A stretch of 64,000 bases of DNA from Lysobacter sp. (GCA_011526085.1 WYBC01000038.1:310001-374000); one strand, 5' to 3'; numbered from the stretch's first letter, positions 47,053 to 55,691 are shown. The notes: generated by a model from the sequence alone, not told the origin. Numbers and translations are program-made.

Positions 47053-47092
47053 TTGCACCAAGCCCCGGCGTTGAATATGATATGCATCATAT
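47053..47092 (+). promoter_or_regulatory. tetR promoter with ATATGA-N6-TCATAT operator, possible leaderless start
   Basis: TTGCAC (47053-47058), 17-base spacer, TATGAT (47076-47081). The operator ATATGATATGCATCATAT (47075-47092) covers the -10 box and the predicted start point. Transcription from this promoter would begin at or next to the ATG at 47091, suggesting a leaderless mRNA. Confidence 0.65.
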
Positions 47093-47672
47093 GAAACGAG
47101 GCGGCACACGATCCAAAGACGCGACGCACGACCGCATCGTCGACGCGGCCGCGCGCGCCATTCGGCGCAGCGGCTACAACGGCGCGGGCGTCGCCGAGAT
47201 CATGAGGGACGCCGGCCTGACCCACGGCGGCTTCTATGCCCATTTCGGCTCGCGCGAGGCGATGCTTGCCGAGGCGGCCGACCGTGCAGGCGGCGAGAGC
47301 GTGGCGATGATGCAGCAGATCGCCGCCAGCTTGCCGCCGCATCAGGCCCTTGCGGCCATGATGCAGGCGTATCTGTCGGATGCGCACGTCGAAGCGATAG
47401 AAACCGGCTGCGCAACGGCCGCGCTCTGTTCCGAGATGCCTCGCCAGGCGCCGGAGATCAGACGCATTGCCACCCGGCGCATCAAGGAAATGATCGACCT
47501 CGTTTCCCGGCAATCGCCCGACTGGGGGCAGCCCGAGGCGCACGAGCGCGCGCTGGTCACCATCGCGACGATGGTCGGCACCTTGGCGCTGGCGCGTGCC
47601 GTCGATGATTCCCGACTTTCCCGGGCGCTGCGTGAAGCGGCGTTGAAACACCTGTCCCCCTCTGATTCCTGA
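47091..47672 (+). CDS. TetR-family regulator of the SDR-MDR operon
   Basis: A 193-residue TetR protein. HTH: GAGVAEIMRDAGLTHGGFYA, then HFGSREAMLAEA (residues ~28-58). The C-terminal ligand domain contains GCATAALCSEMPRQAP, a pattern seen in TetR proteins controlling SDR and reductase operons. It lies directly upstream of, and in the same direction as, the SDR gene. The same palindrome occurs at both promoters, so it most likely represses itself and the SDR-MDR pair until a reactive substrate binds. No Shine-Dalgarno is visible. A terminator overlaps its stop codon. Confidence 0.88.
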   Translation: MKRGGTRSKDATHDRIVDAAARAIRRSGYNGAGVAEIMRDAGLTHGGFYAHFGSREAMLAEAADRAGGESVAMMQQIAASLPPHQALAAMMQAYLSDAHVEAIETGCATAALCSEMPRQAPEIRRIATRRIKEMIDLVSRQSPDWGQPEAHERALVTIATMVGTLALARAVDDSRLSRALREAALKHLSPSDS

Positions 47673-47698
47673 CCGCTGCCGATGGCAGCGGTCTTTTT
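47671..47698 (+). terminator. Rho-independent terminator of tetR
   Basis: GACCGCTGCC-GAT-GGCAGCGGTC followed by TTTTT. The stem starts inside the tetR stop codon and separates tetR from the SDR promoter. Confidence 0.9.
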
Positions 47699-47701
47699 GC
47701 T

Positions 47702-47729
47702 TTGCAACTGAATATGACGACTATCATAT
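47702..47729 (+). promoter_or_regulatory. SDR-MDR operon promoter with TetR operator
   Basis: The operator ATATGACGACTATCATAT (47712-47729) has the same ATATGA and TCATAT arms and 6-base spacer as the tetR promoter site. A TTGCAA (47702-47707) and ATATAA (47726-47731) could be -35 and -10 boxes with the operator between them. An AAAGAGG ribosome-binding site follows. Confidence 0.65.
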
Positions 47730-47743
47730 AAAAGAGGTTTCCA

Positions 47744-48577
47744 ATGCAGTTCAACGGCTCCATCGCGCTGGTCACCGGCGCTTCTTCAGGGATCGGCGAA
47801 GCCACTGCGCAGCGGCTCGCGCTGGCAGGCTACAAGGTCTACGGTACGAGTCGGCGCGGCACGCCCTCGGCCCAGCGCAATTTCGAGATGCTGTCGCTCG
47901 ACGTGACCAGCGACGCGTCCGTCGATGCCGCCGTCAGCGAACTCATTCGCCTGGAGGGTCGCATCGATCTGCTGGTCAACAACGCAGGCTTCGGTGTCGC
48001 GCCCGCAGGCGCCGAGGAAAGCTCGATCGAACAGGCGAAAGCGATCTTCGACACCAACTTCTTCGGAATACATCGCATGACCCGCGCCGTCGTGCCGCAC
48101 ATGCGCCGTCAGGCACAAGGGCGGATCCTCAACATCGGCTCGGTTCTCGGCTTCCTGCCGATGCCTTACGGGGCCCTCTATGCCGCGACCAAGCACGCCA
48201 TCGAAGGCTACTCGGAATCGCTCGATCACGAATTGCGCACAAGCGGAATTCGGGTTTCGGTGATCGAGCCCGCATACACCAGGACACGGTTCGACGCGAA
48301 CTTCCTCGCGCCCGATGCGAAGCTCGAAGCGTATCGCGACGTTCGCGCGAGCCTGGACAAGGTGCTCACCAAGGTGATGGCGAATGCCGACGAACCGGCC
48401 GTCGTGGCGGAAGTCGTTCTGCGAGCGGCCAATGCCGTGCAGCCCAAACTTCGTTACACCGCAGGCGGCCTCGCGAACCGGCTGCGATTGCTGCGCAGGT
48501 TCGCGCCGGCAGGACTGGTGGATGCAGGCATCCGAAAGGATTTGCGGCTCGACGATCCCAAGGAGATGAGGTCATGA
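47744..48577 (+). CDS. SDR-family NAD(P)-dependent oxidoreductase
   Basis: A 277-residue classical short-chain dehydrogenase. TGASSGIG (residues ~11-18) binds the cofactor. DVTSD, NNAGFGV, the catalytic Ser in NIGSVLGF and YAATK (Tyr/Lys) are present. The Arg pair after the first strand (GTSRRGTP) favours NADPH. The C-terminal ~70 residues are typical of SDRs acting on lipophilic or ketone substrates. It overlaps the downstream MDR gene by four bases and is controlled by the TetR operator. Substrate unknown. Confidence 0.92.
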   Translation: MQFNGSIALVTGASSGIGEATAQRLALAGYKVYGTSRRGTPSAQRNFEMLSLDVTSDASVDAAVSELIRLEGRIDLLVNNAGFGVAPAGAEESSIEQAKAIFDTNFFGIHRMTRAVVPHMRRQAQGRILNIGSVLGFLPMPYGALYAATKHAIEGYSESLDHELRTSGIRVSVIEPAYTRTRFDANFLAPDAKLEAYRDVRASLDKVLTKVMANADEPAVVAEVVLRAANAVQPKLRYTAGGLANRLRLLRRFAPAGLVDAGIRKDLRLDDPKEMRS

Positions 48578-49575
48578 AGGCGTTCATCCTCGACCGCTAC
48601 AGGAAAAAGGGTGCCTTGCGTCTCGGCGACATGCCGGAACCGGAAATTCGCGACCATGATGTTCTGGTCGAGATCCGTGCGGCAGCCCTGAACATGCTGG
48701 ATGCCAAGATCCGCGACGGCGAATTCAAGCTCATCCTGCCCAATCGTTTTCCCCTGATCCTGGGGCACGATGTGGCGGGCGTCGTGGTCCGGGTCGGATC
48801 CGCGGTCATGGGGTTCAAGCCCGGCGACGAGGTCTATGCGCGGCCGCGCGATGGCCGGGTCGGGACGTTTGCCAGGCTGATCGCCATGGACGAAACCGAC
48901 GTGGCATTGAAGCCCGGGAATCTGAGCATGGAAGAGGCCGCCTCCATTCCCCTGGTCGGTCTGACCGCGTGGCAGGTGTTGATCGAGCGGGCCAATCTGA
49001 AGAAAGGTCAGAAGGTATTGATTCACGCGGGGTCCGGTGGCGTCGGCACCTTCGCCATTCAATTGGCCAAGCACCTCGGTGCAGTGGTGGCGACCACGAC
49101 CAGCACGAGCAATGTCGATCTGGTCAAGCGTCTCGGCGCCGATATCGTCATCGACTACAAGCAGGACGATTTTTCGAAAGCGCTCAGCGGCTACGATGTC
49201 GTACTGAACAGCCTCGACCAGACGACGCTCGAGAAGTCCGTCAGGGTGCTGCGACCCGGAGGCAAACTGATTTCCATTTCCGGGCCGCCGGATGTCGCAT
49301 TCGCCAAGTCCATCGGCTTGAACGCGCTCCTCCAGCAGGTCATGCGCTTGCTGAGTATGGGGATCCGCAGCAGGGCCAGGCGCCGTGGCGTCGACTATTC
49401 GTTCGTCTTCATGCGTGCGAACGGAGAGCAGCTGGAGAAGATCGGTGCGCTGATCGAGTCCGGTGTGATCAAGCCTGTCGTGGATTGCGTGTTCCCGTTC
49501 TCTGCGCTCAACGAGGCGATCGACTACCTGGAAACGGGGCGTGCCAGGGGCAAGATCGTCATCAGCATGACATGA
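48574..49575 (+). CDS. MDR-family NADP-dependent oxidoreductase (quinone reductase-like)
   Basis: A 333-residue medium-chain reductase. An N-terminal GroES-like domain (LGHDVAGVVVRVGSAVMGFK, then PGDEVYAR) precedes a Rossmann domain with HAGSGGVGTFAIQLAKHLGA. No zinc-ligand cysteines are seen, so it belongs to the zinc-independent QOR/enoyl-reductase-like group. It is coupled to the SDR gene by an ATGA overlap, and the pair probably detoxifies reactive carbonyl or quinone compounds. The codon use (more A/T in third positions) looks slightly less GC-rich than the neighbours. Confidence 0.9.
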   Translation: MKAFILDRYRKKGALRLGDMPEPEIRDHDVLVEIRAAALNMLDAKIRDGEFKLILPNRFPLILGHDVAGVVVRVGSAVMGFKPGDEVYARPRDGRVGTFARLIAMDETDVALKPGNLSMEEAASIPLVGLTAWQVLIERANLKKGQKVLIHAGSGGVGTFAIQLAKHLGAVVATTTSTSNVDLVKRLGADIVIDYKQDDFSKALSGYDVVLNSLDQTTLEKSVRVLRPGGKLISISGPPDVAFAKSIGLNALLQQVMRLLSMGIRSRARRRGVDYSFVFMRANGEQLEKIGALIESGVIKPVVDCVFPFSALNEAIDYLETGRARGKIVISMT

Positions 49576-49690
49576 TCCGCGAACCGACGGGGAATCGACA
49601 CGAGTTTGATCGCGGATGTCATGGGGCAAGCCGATGAGGGGGGCTGTCCGGGCTCGAACAGGGTCGTTGACCGGATGATTGTCCAAGCAT

Positions 49691-49728
49691 GAAAAGCCCC
49701 GGGTATCGCTGCGCTCGACCCGGGCTAC
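49691..49728 (-). repeat. GTAG-type REP element
   Basis: The minus strand starts GTAGCCCGGGTCGAGCGCAG and ends CGATACCCGGGG then CTTTTC. CCCGGGT pairs with ACCCGGG. This form of REP is widely dispersed in xanthomonads and pseudomonads. It lies after the MDR gene, where it may also terminate transcription. Confidence 0.8.
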
Positions 49729-49833
49729 GAGTCCTCTGGCTTTCGCGTGCTGCGTGACGCGGTCGCTCTGTCGCGGTCGCGATGCCGGTTCGAGGCCTAT
49801 ACTCTGGGTTCGATCGGTCGGGAGGCGTGTGTC

Positions 49834-50184
49834 ATGACACAGCATGTGGTGTGCGAGGTGGACGAGTTGCCGGTCGGCAAAATGAAGGCCTTCACCGTGG
49901 CCGGCGAGAAGCTGGTGGTCTATCACCTGGACGACGGGTTCTTCGCGACGCAGGCGTCTTGCACGCATCTGTTCGGGCCGCTGGCGAAGGGCAAGATCGT
50001 GGACGGGTGCAAGGTGCAGTGTCCGTTGCATCGCGCGCGGTTCGACATCCGGACCGGCGAGGTGATCGACTGGGCGAATTTCCCGCCGGGCATCCAGTTG
50101 CTCAATGCCGTGCGCGCCCAGAAGGCACTGAAAACCTACAAGGCCAGCGTGAAGGGCAATCAGGTGCGGGTGAAGATCGACTGA
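49834..50184 (+). CDS. Rieske [2Fe-2S] ferredoxin-like protein
   Basis: A 116-residue soluble Rieske protein. Cluster ligands are in CTHLFGPL and CPLHRARF (CxH ... CxxH). The fold is similar to biphenyl-dioxygenase ferredoxins and NirD. VCEVDELPVGKMKAFTVAGE is the conserved N-terminal strand set. GGAGG precedes the ATG at 49834. No oxygenase or reductase gene is adjacent, so its partner is unknown. Confidence 0.9.
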   Translation: MTQHVVCEVDELPVGKMKAFTVAGEKLVVYHLDDGFFATQASCTHLFGPLAKGKIVDGCKVQCPLHRARFDIRTGEVIDWANFPPGIQLLNAVRAQKALKTYKASVKGNQVRVKID

Positions 50185-50518
50185 TGAGGATCGACTGATC
50201 CCGCCGCGACGATGCGCGTCGTCGCACGCGTCCGTGGCGGCGTGCGCAGGCAGGTCATGCATGACTTCCAGCAGGACCTGCAGCCAATGTCGATCATTGT
50301 GCGGCGGAGGCCTGCGATGGTCCGATGATGACGCCGATGCATGATCGCAGGCGTGTCGCGAAAGCGCCGACGCAGCGATCTTCCGACGATGGCGACGATG
50401 AATCCACGGCCGCCATCGCGCGCATCGGCATGGCCGGGACCTGCGCGTCGTCCGTTCGACGGCGAGCGCATCGGCCCCGTTCGATGGTGTCATCGCTCGC
50501 CGAAGCATCGGAGGTCTC
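50185..50518. other. Gene-free region before the glycoside hydrolase
   Basis: No supported coding sequence. The stretch is rich in CGATG, GATGATG and GCATCG words, as in 40226-40469 and 55692-56405. A GCGTCGTCGCACGCG block near 50216 can fold locally. A GGAGG ribosome-binding site (50510-50514) for the hydrolase is at its end. Confidence 0.5.
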
Positions 50519-52219
50519 ATGAACATCGCCACAGGTCGTGCGCGCGGCATCGCCGCGGCCGCGCTCGCCGGAATGCTGTCCAACACGCTCGCGCAGGCCG
50601 CGCCGCTGTGCATCGACGCGGTCAATCCGCAGTATTTCCACTACGGCGGCAAGACCACGCCGCTGGTCGGCTACAGCCCCGAATACATCTGCCATCTGGA
50701 GCAGCGTGCGGGGACGCCGGAAGTGACCCAGCTGTGCAATTACAACCTCGATGCCGCGAGCGGCAAGCGGAATTTCCAGCGGGTGATCGATGAGCTGGCG
50801 CTGCGCCACCTCAACGTGTTGCGCGTCTGGGCCGGTCTCGGTCACAGCCCCGGCGGTGCGGCGGGGCCGCTGCCGAACGAGCAGCCGTTCGTCTACAACG
50901 CCGGCAACGGCACCTGGGATCTCTACAGCTGGAACCAGACCTACTTCGATCGGCTGGAAGAGGTGGTGGCGTACGCGCAGGGCAAGGGCGTGATCGTCGA
51001 GGTGACGCTGTTCGATGCGTTCAGCGGCGATTTCCGCACCAGCCCGTGGTATTCCGGCAAGAACAGCAACGGTTACCTGGGGCTCGCCGACGAGTGGACG
51101 CTGACCGCGACGCCCGGCGCGACCTGCGCGCCGTTCAACACCGCGACCAACATCTACAGCCGCCAGAAGGCGTTCGTCGAAAAGCTCGTCGCCGAATTGA
51201 ACGCCTACGACAATCTCTACTGGGAACTGGCGAACGAGCCGGATCTGTCGATCGTCAAGGCCGGATACAATTCCAGCGGCGCCGTCGTCGCCGATTCGGT
51301 CAGCGTGCCGCGCATCGTCAAGTGGCACGAATGCATGACCGACATCGTGCGCAACGCCGAGGGGACGGCGGCTTCGCCGAAGCGTCATCTCATCGCCGCG
51401 AACTACCACACCCAGGCCGCGCTGGCGCCGTTCCGCAGCATCGTCAGCCCGACCTATGCGCCGGACGTGAAGATCCTCACCGGGCATTACATCCAGGTCC
51501 GCGATGCCGGGCGCCTGTCCGCCACCGAGAAGCAGAGGACGTATCTGATCCCCGGCCTGCAGGGCATTCCGCGGGTCTACGGCTTCAACGAGGGCCGGCC
51601 GACGCCGTCGTATCGCTCCTCCGGTTCGTTCGACTACATCACGCCGGACGAAGCGCGCGCGGAGGCCTGGGAATTCATGCTCGGCGAAGGCGGCATCTAC
51701 AACCACTACACCACCGACTGGAGCGCGTCCGGCGGCAGCGAGCCGCAGCAGACCCGCGTGCAGTTGGGCAGGCTGGCGGATTTTCTCGCCGGACTGGGCC
51801 CCTACCTGCGCCAGATGAGCCGTGCGACGAACGATCCGCCGACCTGGGCGCCTAACCTGCCGGCGTTCGGCACGCCGCGCGGCGGCAGCAATGTCTACTG
51901 GGGCGCGATGCAGCAGAACGGCAGCACCTATGCGCTCTATCTCCATCACAGCAATCCGTCGACGGATGCGTTCAAGGCCTATGCGAAACCGGCCAGCATC
52001 ACCCGGTTGACCACGCTGGACCTGCAGCCCGCCGCGGCGGCGGTGAATTACACCGGCGAATGGATCAACCCGTCGACGGGCGCGCGCATCGGCGCCACGT
52101 TCGTCGTGCCCGCCGATGGCGTGCGCCGTTCGTACGTCGTGCCCGCGTACAGCTACGACATCGCGCTGAAGATCAGCAATGGCGTGGTGGTGGCGAGCAC
52201 GGGCACCTGCGCGCCGTGA
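50519..52219 (+). CDS. Secreted TIM-barrel glycoside hydrolase (GH-A clan, GH5-like)
   Basis: A 566-residue secreted enzyme. Signal peptide: IAAAALAGMLSNTLAQAAPL. The catalytic (beta/alpha)8 domain shows VLRVWAGLGHSPGG, YWELANEPD with the acid/base Glu240, and VYGFNEGRP with Glu358 as candidate nucleophile. The ~190-residue C-terminal part (SNVYWGAMQQNGSTYALYLH, then EWINPSTGARIGA) looks like a beta-sandwich accessory domain. Substrate is not evident; cellulose-like or other beta-glycans are possible. GGAGG precedes the ATG. It stands alone between the Rieske gene and the Anbu cluster. Confidence 0.75.
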   Translation: MNIATGRARGIAAAALAGMLSNTLAQAAPLCIDAVNPQYFHYGGKTTPLVGYSPEYICHLEQRAGTPEVTQLCNYNLDAASGKRNFQRVIDELALRHLNVLRVWAGLGHSPGGAAGPLPNEQPFVYNAGNGTWDLYSWNQTYFDRLEEVVAYAQGKGVIVEVTLFDAFSGDFRTSPWYSGKNSNGYLGLADEWTLTATPGATCAPFNTATNIYSRQKAFVEKLVAELNAYDNLYWELANEPDLSIVKAGYNSSGAVVADSVSVPRIVKWHECMTDIVRNAEGTAASPKRHLIAANYHTQAALAPFRSIVSPTYAPDVKILTGHYIQVRDAGRLSATEKQRTYLIPGLQGIPRVYGFNEGRPTPSYRSSGSFDYITPDEARAEAWEFMLGEGGIYNHYTTDWSASGGSEPQQTRVQLGRLADFLAGLGPYLRQMSRATNDPPTWAPNLPAFGTPRGGSNVYWGAMQQNGSTYALYLHHSNPSTDAFKAYAKPASITRLTTLDLQPAAAAVNYTGEWINPSTGARIGATFVVPADGVRRSYVVPAYSYDIALKISNGVVVASTGTCAP

Positions 52220-52337
52220 GCGATCGCCATGGAGATGGTGCGGGTATCCGGACCGGAAGCCGCGCGATCCGCGCGGCTTCCGTCAGGTTCGACAGGTTCT
52301 GTCGGCTACGCTCGGTCGGCCTGGTCAGCCGGCTTGG

Positions 52338-53084
52338 TCAGTCGGCAGCGTCGCGCAGCCACTCCGGGCCGGGCAGTTCGCGCACGCCGCGGCGCAGGGT
52401 TTCGTTCCATTCGCGACGGATCGTCTGCAGGTACGGATCGTCTTCGACCAGGCGCTGGCGCAGCGCGACCGAGAAGCTGTCGCGGCGGTACAGCAGCAGG
52501 TCCAGCGGCGGGCCGACCGAGAGGTTGGAGCGCATGGTCGAATCGAACGACACCAGCACGCACTTGCAGGCTTCGGTCATCGAGGTCTGCGGAGTGATGA
52601 CGCGATCGAGGATGGGCTTGCCGAACTTGCTTTCGCCGGTCTGGAAATACGGCATTTCCGGCGAGCTTTCGATGAAGTTGCCTTCCGAGTAGACCAGGAA
52701 CAGCCGCGGCGCTTCGCCGCGGATCTGGCCGCCGACGATGAAGCTGCCGGTGGGGTCGATGCCGCTGTCGCGCAGATAGGCTTCGTCGCGCTTGCGGATC
52801 TCGCGCAGGGCGTCGCCGACCATCTGCGCCACGTCGAACATCGAGTTGGCCTTGCCGATACCGGGCCGCCCGCCGTCCAGCGTGGAGCGCTGATCGATCA
52901 GGTTCAGCGCGTTCTGGGTCAGGGACAGGTTTCCGGCCGAGAGCGCCGCGACCACGTATTCGCCTTCGGAGACGAACAGCCGCATCTTGCCGGTGCGGCG
53001 GATATCGTCGACGCCGGCATTGGTACGCGAGTCGGAGGCCAGGATCAGGCCGTGTTCGAGATTCAACCCGATGCAGTAAGTCAT
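52338..53084 (-). CDS. Anbu-type proteasome-like peptidase subunit
   Basis: A 248-residue Ntn-hydrolase-fold protein, MTYCIGLNLEHGLILASDSR then TNAGVDDI. That is the signature of Anbu/bacterial proteasome homologues, with Thr2 expected as the nucleophile after Met removal. SFIVGGQIRGEAPRLFLVYS and MSVT-like core segments are kept. It is the last gene of a cluster with an alpha-E protein and a circularly permuted ATP-grasp protein, the usual Anbu neighbours. The usual transglutaminase gene is missing. Its substrate is unknown in all bacteria. Confidence 0.9.
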   Translation of the reverse strand: MTYCIGLNLEHGLILASDSRTNAGVDDIRRTGKMRLFVSEGEYVVAALSAGNLSLTQNALNLIDQRSTLDGGRPGIGKANSMFDVAQMVGDALREIRKRDEAYLRDSGIDPTGSFIVGGQIRGEAPRLFLVYSEGNFIESSPEMPYFQTGESKFGKPILDRVITPQTSMTEACKCVLVSFDSTMRSNLSVGPPLDLLLYRRDSFSVALRQRLVEDDPYLQTIRREWNETLRRGVRELPGPEWLRDAAD

Positions 53085-53151
53085 GGTGAAGCGGTGCCCG
53101 CAGAAATGCAGCGTCGATTTTGCCCGTAACGGCGCTGCGGTGTGAAGCGGA

Positions 53152-54186
53152 TCAGGCGGGTGTCTGCGCCTGGAATTGGAGTTGCGACGGCGAGTGGGAC
53201 GGCGCCTTGAGCTGCGGGCGTGTGTCCGTGGCATCGGCGGCGGTCATGAATTCCTGATGGATGGCGTTGCCCAGGCGATCAAGACGCGCCATCGCGTTCT
53301 GCAGCCAGGGCTCCAGGCCCTCGGCCAGGATTTCGTCGATGCGCGCGTAGCGGGTATGCGCGGAGAGCGCGCCGGCCTGGCGCACCACTTCCAGCGTCTG
53401 CCCGCCGGACAGCGCGGTCAGCACCTGATGCAGGTTGTGGGCGCAGGTCTGCAGCGACCGCGGGTTGGCGTCGTGCAGCAGCATCAGTTCGGCGACGCCG
53501 GCGGGACTGACCGCCTGGCGGTGCAGGCGCCGGTAGGTCTCGAAGGCGGACAGCGACTGCAGCAGCGCGCTCCACTGGAAATAATCGGCGGCGTCGCGCG
53601 CGGCGCCGCCCTCGCGCGGTTCGGCGTCGCTGCCCACCACATCGAGCAGCCTGACCGCCCAGTCGGCGCGCTCGATGAACACGCCGAGCTGCATGAACTG
53701 ATAGCCCTCGCCGCGGCCCAGGGTGCCGATGGTGACGCCGCGGAACGAGGCCGAGCGGCTCTTGACCCGTTCGAGGATGCTGCTGAGCCCGTCGCGGTCG
53801 ATGCTGCCGCGGTCGAGGCCGCGCATCTCCAGCCACGAGGTGTTGAGGTCTTCGTACATCTCCGAGGTGATCGCGACGCGCTGCGCGCGCGCGGCTTCGC
53901 GCGCGGCGCGCAGGCAGCTGTAGATCGACGACGGATTCTCCGGCGACAGCAGCAGATGATCGATCACGGTGCCGGCGTCGATCGCGCCGTAGCGCTGCAG
54001 GCAGGTGTCGGCCGCGCCCAGCGCATCCAGCGCGCGCCGCCACGGCGCGGCCTGCGCCTTGCCGCGGTCGAGGCGTTCGGGAAGCATCGCGATGCGCGTG
54101 GTCACGTCGATCAGGCGCGCGGTGTTCTCCGCGCGTTCCATGTGACGCGAGGCCCAGTAGAGATCGTCGGCGGTGCGGCAGAGCAT
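53152..54186 (-). CDS. Alpha-E domain protein (DUF403)
   Basis: A 344-residue all-helical protein. MLCRTADDLYWASRHMERAE, then NTARLIDV, is the alpha-E signature. GRGEGYQFMQLGVFIERADW and LMLLHDANPRSLQTCAHNLH follow. The family co-occurs with ATP-grasp, transglutaminase and Anbu genes; its role is not known but a peptide-synthesis or degradation pathway has been proposed. The start codon overlaps the stop of the ATP-grasp gene by one base (TGATG), so translation is coupled. The gap to anbu is 67 bases. Confidence 0.9.
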   Translation of the reverse strand: MLCRTADDLYWASRHMERAENTARLIDVTTRIAMLPERLDRGKAQAAPWRRALDALGAADTCLQRYGAIDAGTVIDHLLLSPENPSSIYSCLRAAREAARAQRVAITSEMYEDLNTSWLEMRGLDRGSIDRDGLSSILERVKSRSASFRGVTIGTLGRGEGYQFMQLGVFIERADWAVRLLDVVGSDAEPREGGAARDAADYFQWSALLQSLSAFETYRRLHRQAVSPAGVAELMLLHDANPRSLQTCAHNLHQVLTALSGGQTLEVVRQAGALSAHTRYARIDEILAEGLEPWLQNAMARLDRLGNAIHQEFMTAADATDTRPQLKAPSHSPSQLQFQAQTPA

Positions 54187-55664
54187 CAGGCCTCCAATAC
54201 CCAGGTGTCCTTGGTGCCGCCGCCCTGCGACGAGTTCACCACCAGCGAGCCTTCGCGCAGCGCCACCCGGGTCAGCCCGCCGGGCATCGCGACGATGCGC
54301 TTGCCCGACAGCACGTACGGGCGCAGATCGATGTGACGCGGCGCGAGGCCGCTGTCGACGAAGGTGGGGCAGGTGGACAGCGACAGCGTCGGCTGTGCGA
54401 TGTAGTTCGCGGGTGCGGCGAGGATGCGTTGGCGGAAATCCTCGATCTCGGCCTTCGTCGAGGCCGGGCCGACCAGCATGCCGTAGCCGCCGGCGCCGTG
54501 GACTTCCTTCACCACCAGTTCGTGCAGATGCTCCAGCGTGTAGCGCAGATCGTCCTGGCGCCGCAGCTGGTAGGTCGGGACGTTGTGCAGGATCGGTTCT
54601 TCGCTGAGGTAGAAGCGGATCATGTCCGGCACGTAGGGGTAGACCGACTTGTCGTCGGCCACGCCGGTGCCCGGCGCGTTCGCCAGCGTCACCCGGCCCG
54701 CGCGATACGCGGAGAACAGCCCGGGCACGCCCAGCACCGATTCCGGGCGGAACACGTTCGGATCCAGGTAATCGTCGTTGATCCGGCGGTAGATCACGTG
54801 CACCCGCTGCGGCCCGCGGGTGGTGCGCGCGTAGACGGTGTCGTCGCGCACGAACAGATCGGCGCCTTCCACAAGTTCCACGCCCATCTGCTGGGCGAGG
54901 AACGCGTGTTCGAAATACGCCGAATTCGCCGAGCCTGGCGTCAGCACCGCGACCACGGGGTCGTCGATGCCCTCGGGCGCGGCCTCGCGCAGCGCGCGCA
55001 GCAGGGCGTCGGGATAGTGTTCGACCGGCGCGATCTGCTGGCGCGCGAACAGCTCGGGCATCAATCGCGCCATCATCCGCCGGTTTTCGAGCATGTAGGA
55101 CACGCCCGACGGCACCCGCAGATTGTCTTCCAGCACGTAGTACTCGCCGTCGCCCGCGCGCACCAGGTCGATGCCGGAGATGTGCGAATAGATGTCGCCG
55201 GGCACGCGCAGATCGCGCATTTCCTTGCGGAATTCGTGGTTGTCCAGCACCAGGTCGGCAGGCACGCGGCCGTCGTGGAGGATGCGCTGTTCGCCGTAGA
55301 CGTCGCCGAGGAACAGATTGAGCGCATGCACCCGCTGCCGCAGCCCGGCTTCGAGCATCCGCCACTCGGCGGCGGGCACGATGCGCGGCACCATGTCGAA
55401 GGGGATCAGGCGTTCGTTGCCGGCGGCTTCGCCGTAGACCGAGAAGGTGATGCCCACGCGGTGGAAGGCGATTTCGGCCTCGCGGCGCTTCGCCTGCAGG
55501 GCCTGATCGGGAACGCTGTGCAGCCAGTCCTCGAACGCGCGGTAGTGCGGGCGCGCGGCGCCGCTGCCGTCGTGCATTTCGTCGAAGCGCGCCGCGGTGT
55601 CCGCGGTGGTCGTCGCGCCGGTCTTCGCGGTGTCTTCCTTCCCCATGGTTCCGTCAGCCGTCAT
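54186..55664 (-). CDS. Circularly permuted ATP-grasp type 2 family protein
   Basis: A 492-residue protein. ISGIDLVRAGDGEYYVLEDN, then LRVPSGVSYMLENRR, and AVLTPGSANSAYFEHAFLAQ are hallmarks of the permuted ATP-grasp enzymes (DUF404/DUF407) found with Anbu. VVKEVHGAGGYGMLVGP gives the nucleotide-binding strand set. These enzymes are predicted to form peptide-like bonds. First gene of the Anbu cluster. Starts at 55691, 55664 and 55646 are all possible; none has a strong ribosome-binding site. Confidence 0.88.
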   Translation of the reverse strand: MTADGTMGKEDTAKTGATTTADTAARFDEMHDGSGAARPHYRAFEDWLHSVPDQALQAKRREAEIAFHRVGITFSVYGEAAGNERLIPFDMVPRIVPAAEWRMLEAGLRQRVHALNLFLGDVYGEQRILHDGRVPADLVLDNHEFRKEMRDLRVPGDIYSHISGIDLVRAGDGEYYVLEDNLRVPSGVSYMLENRRMMARLMPELFARQQIAPVEHYPDALLRALREAAPEGIDDPVVAVLTPGSANSAYFEHAFLAQQMGVELVEGADLFVRDDTVYARTTRGPQRVHVIYRRINDDYLDPNVFRPESVLGVPGLFSAYRAGRVTLANAPGTGVADDKSVYPYVPDMIRFYLSEEPILHNVPTYQLRRQDDLRYTLEHLHELVVKEVHGAGGYGMLVGPASTKAEIEDFRQRILAAPANYIAQPTLSLSTCPTFVDSGLAPRHIDLRPYVLSGKRIVAMPGGLTRVALREGSLVVNSSQGGGTKDTWVLEA

Positions 55665-55691
55665 CCAGTCCCAGCGCCCCGTGCGGATCAT

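Noticed and set aside
47053-49575. The TetR-SDR-MDR module considered as a horizontally acquired island.
   Set aside because: Third-position use looks slightly less GC-rich but there is no integrase, att site or sharp boundary.
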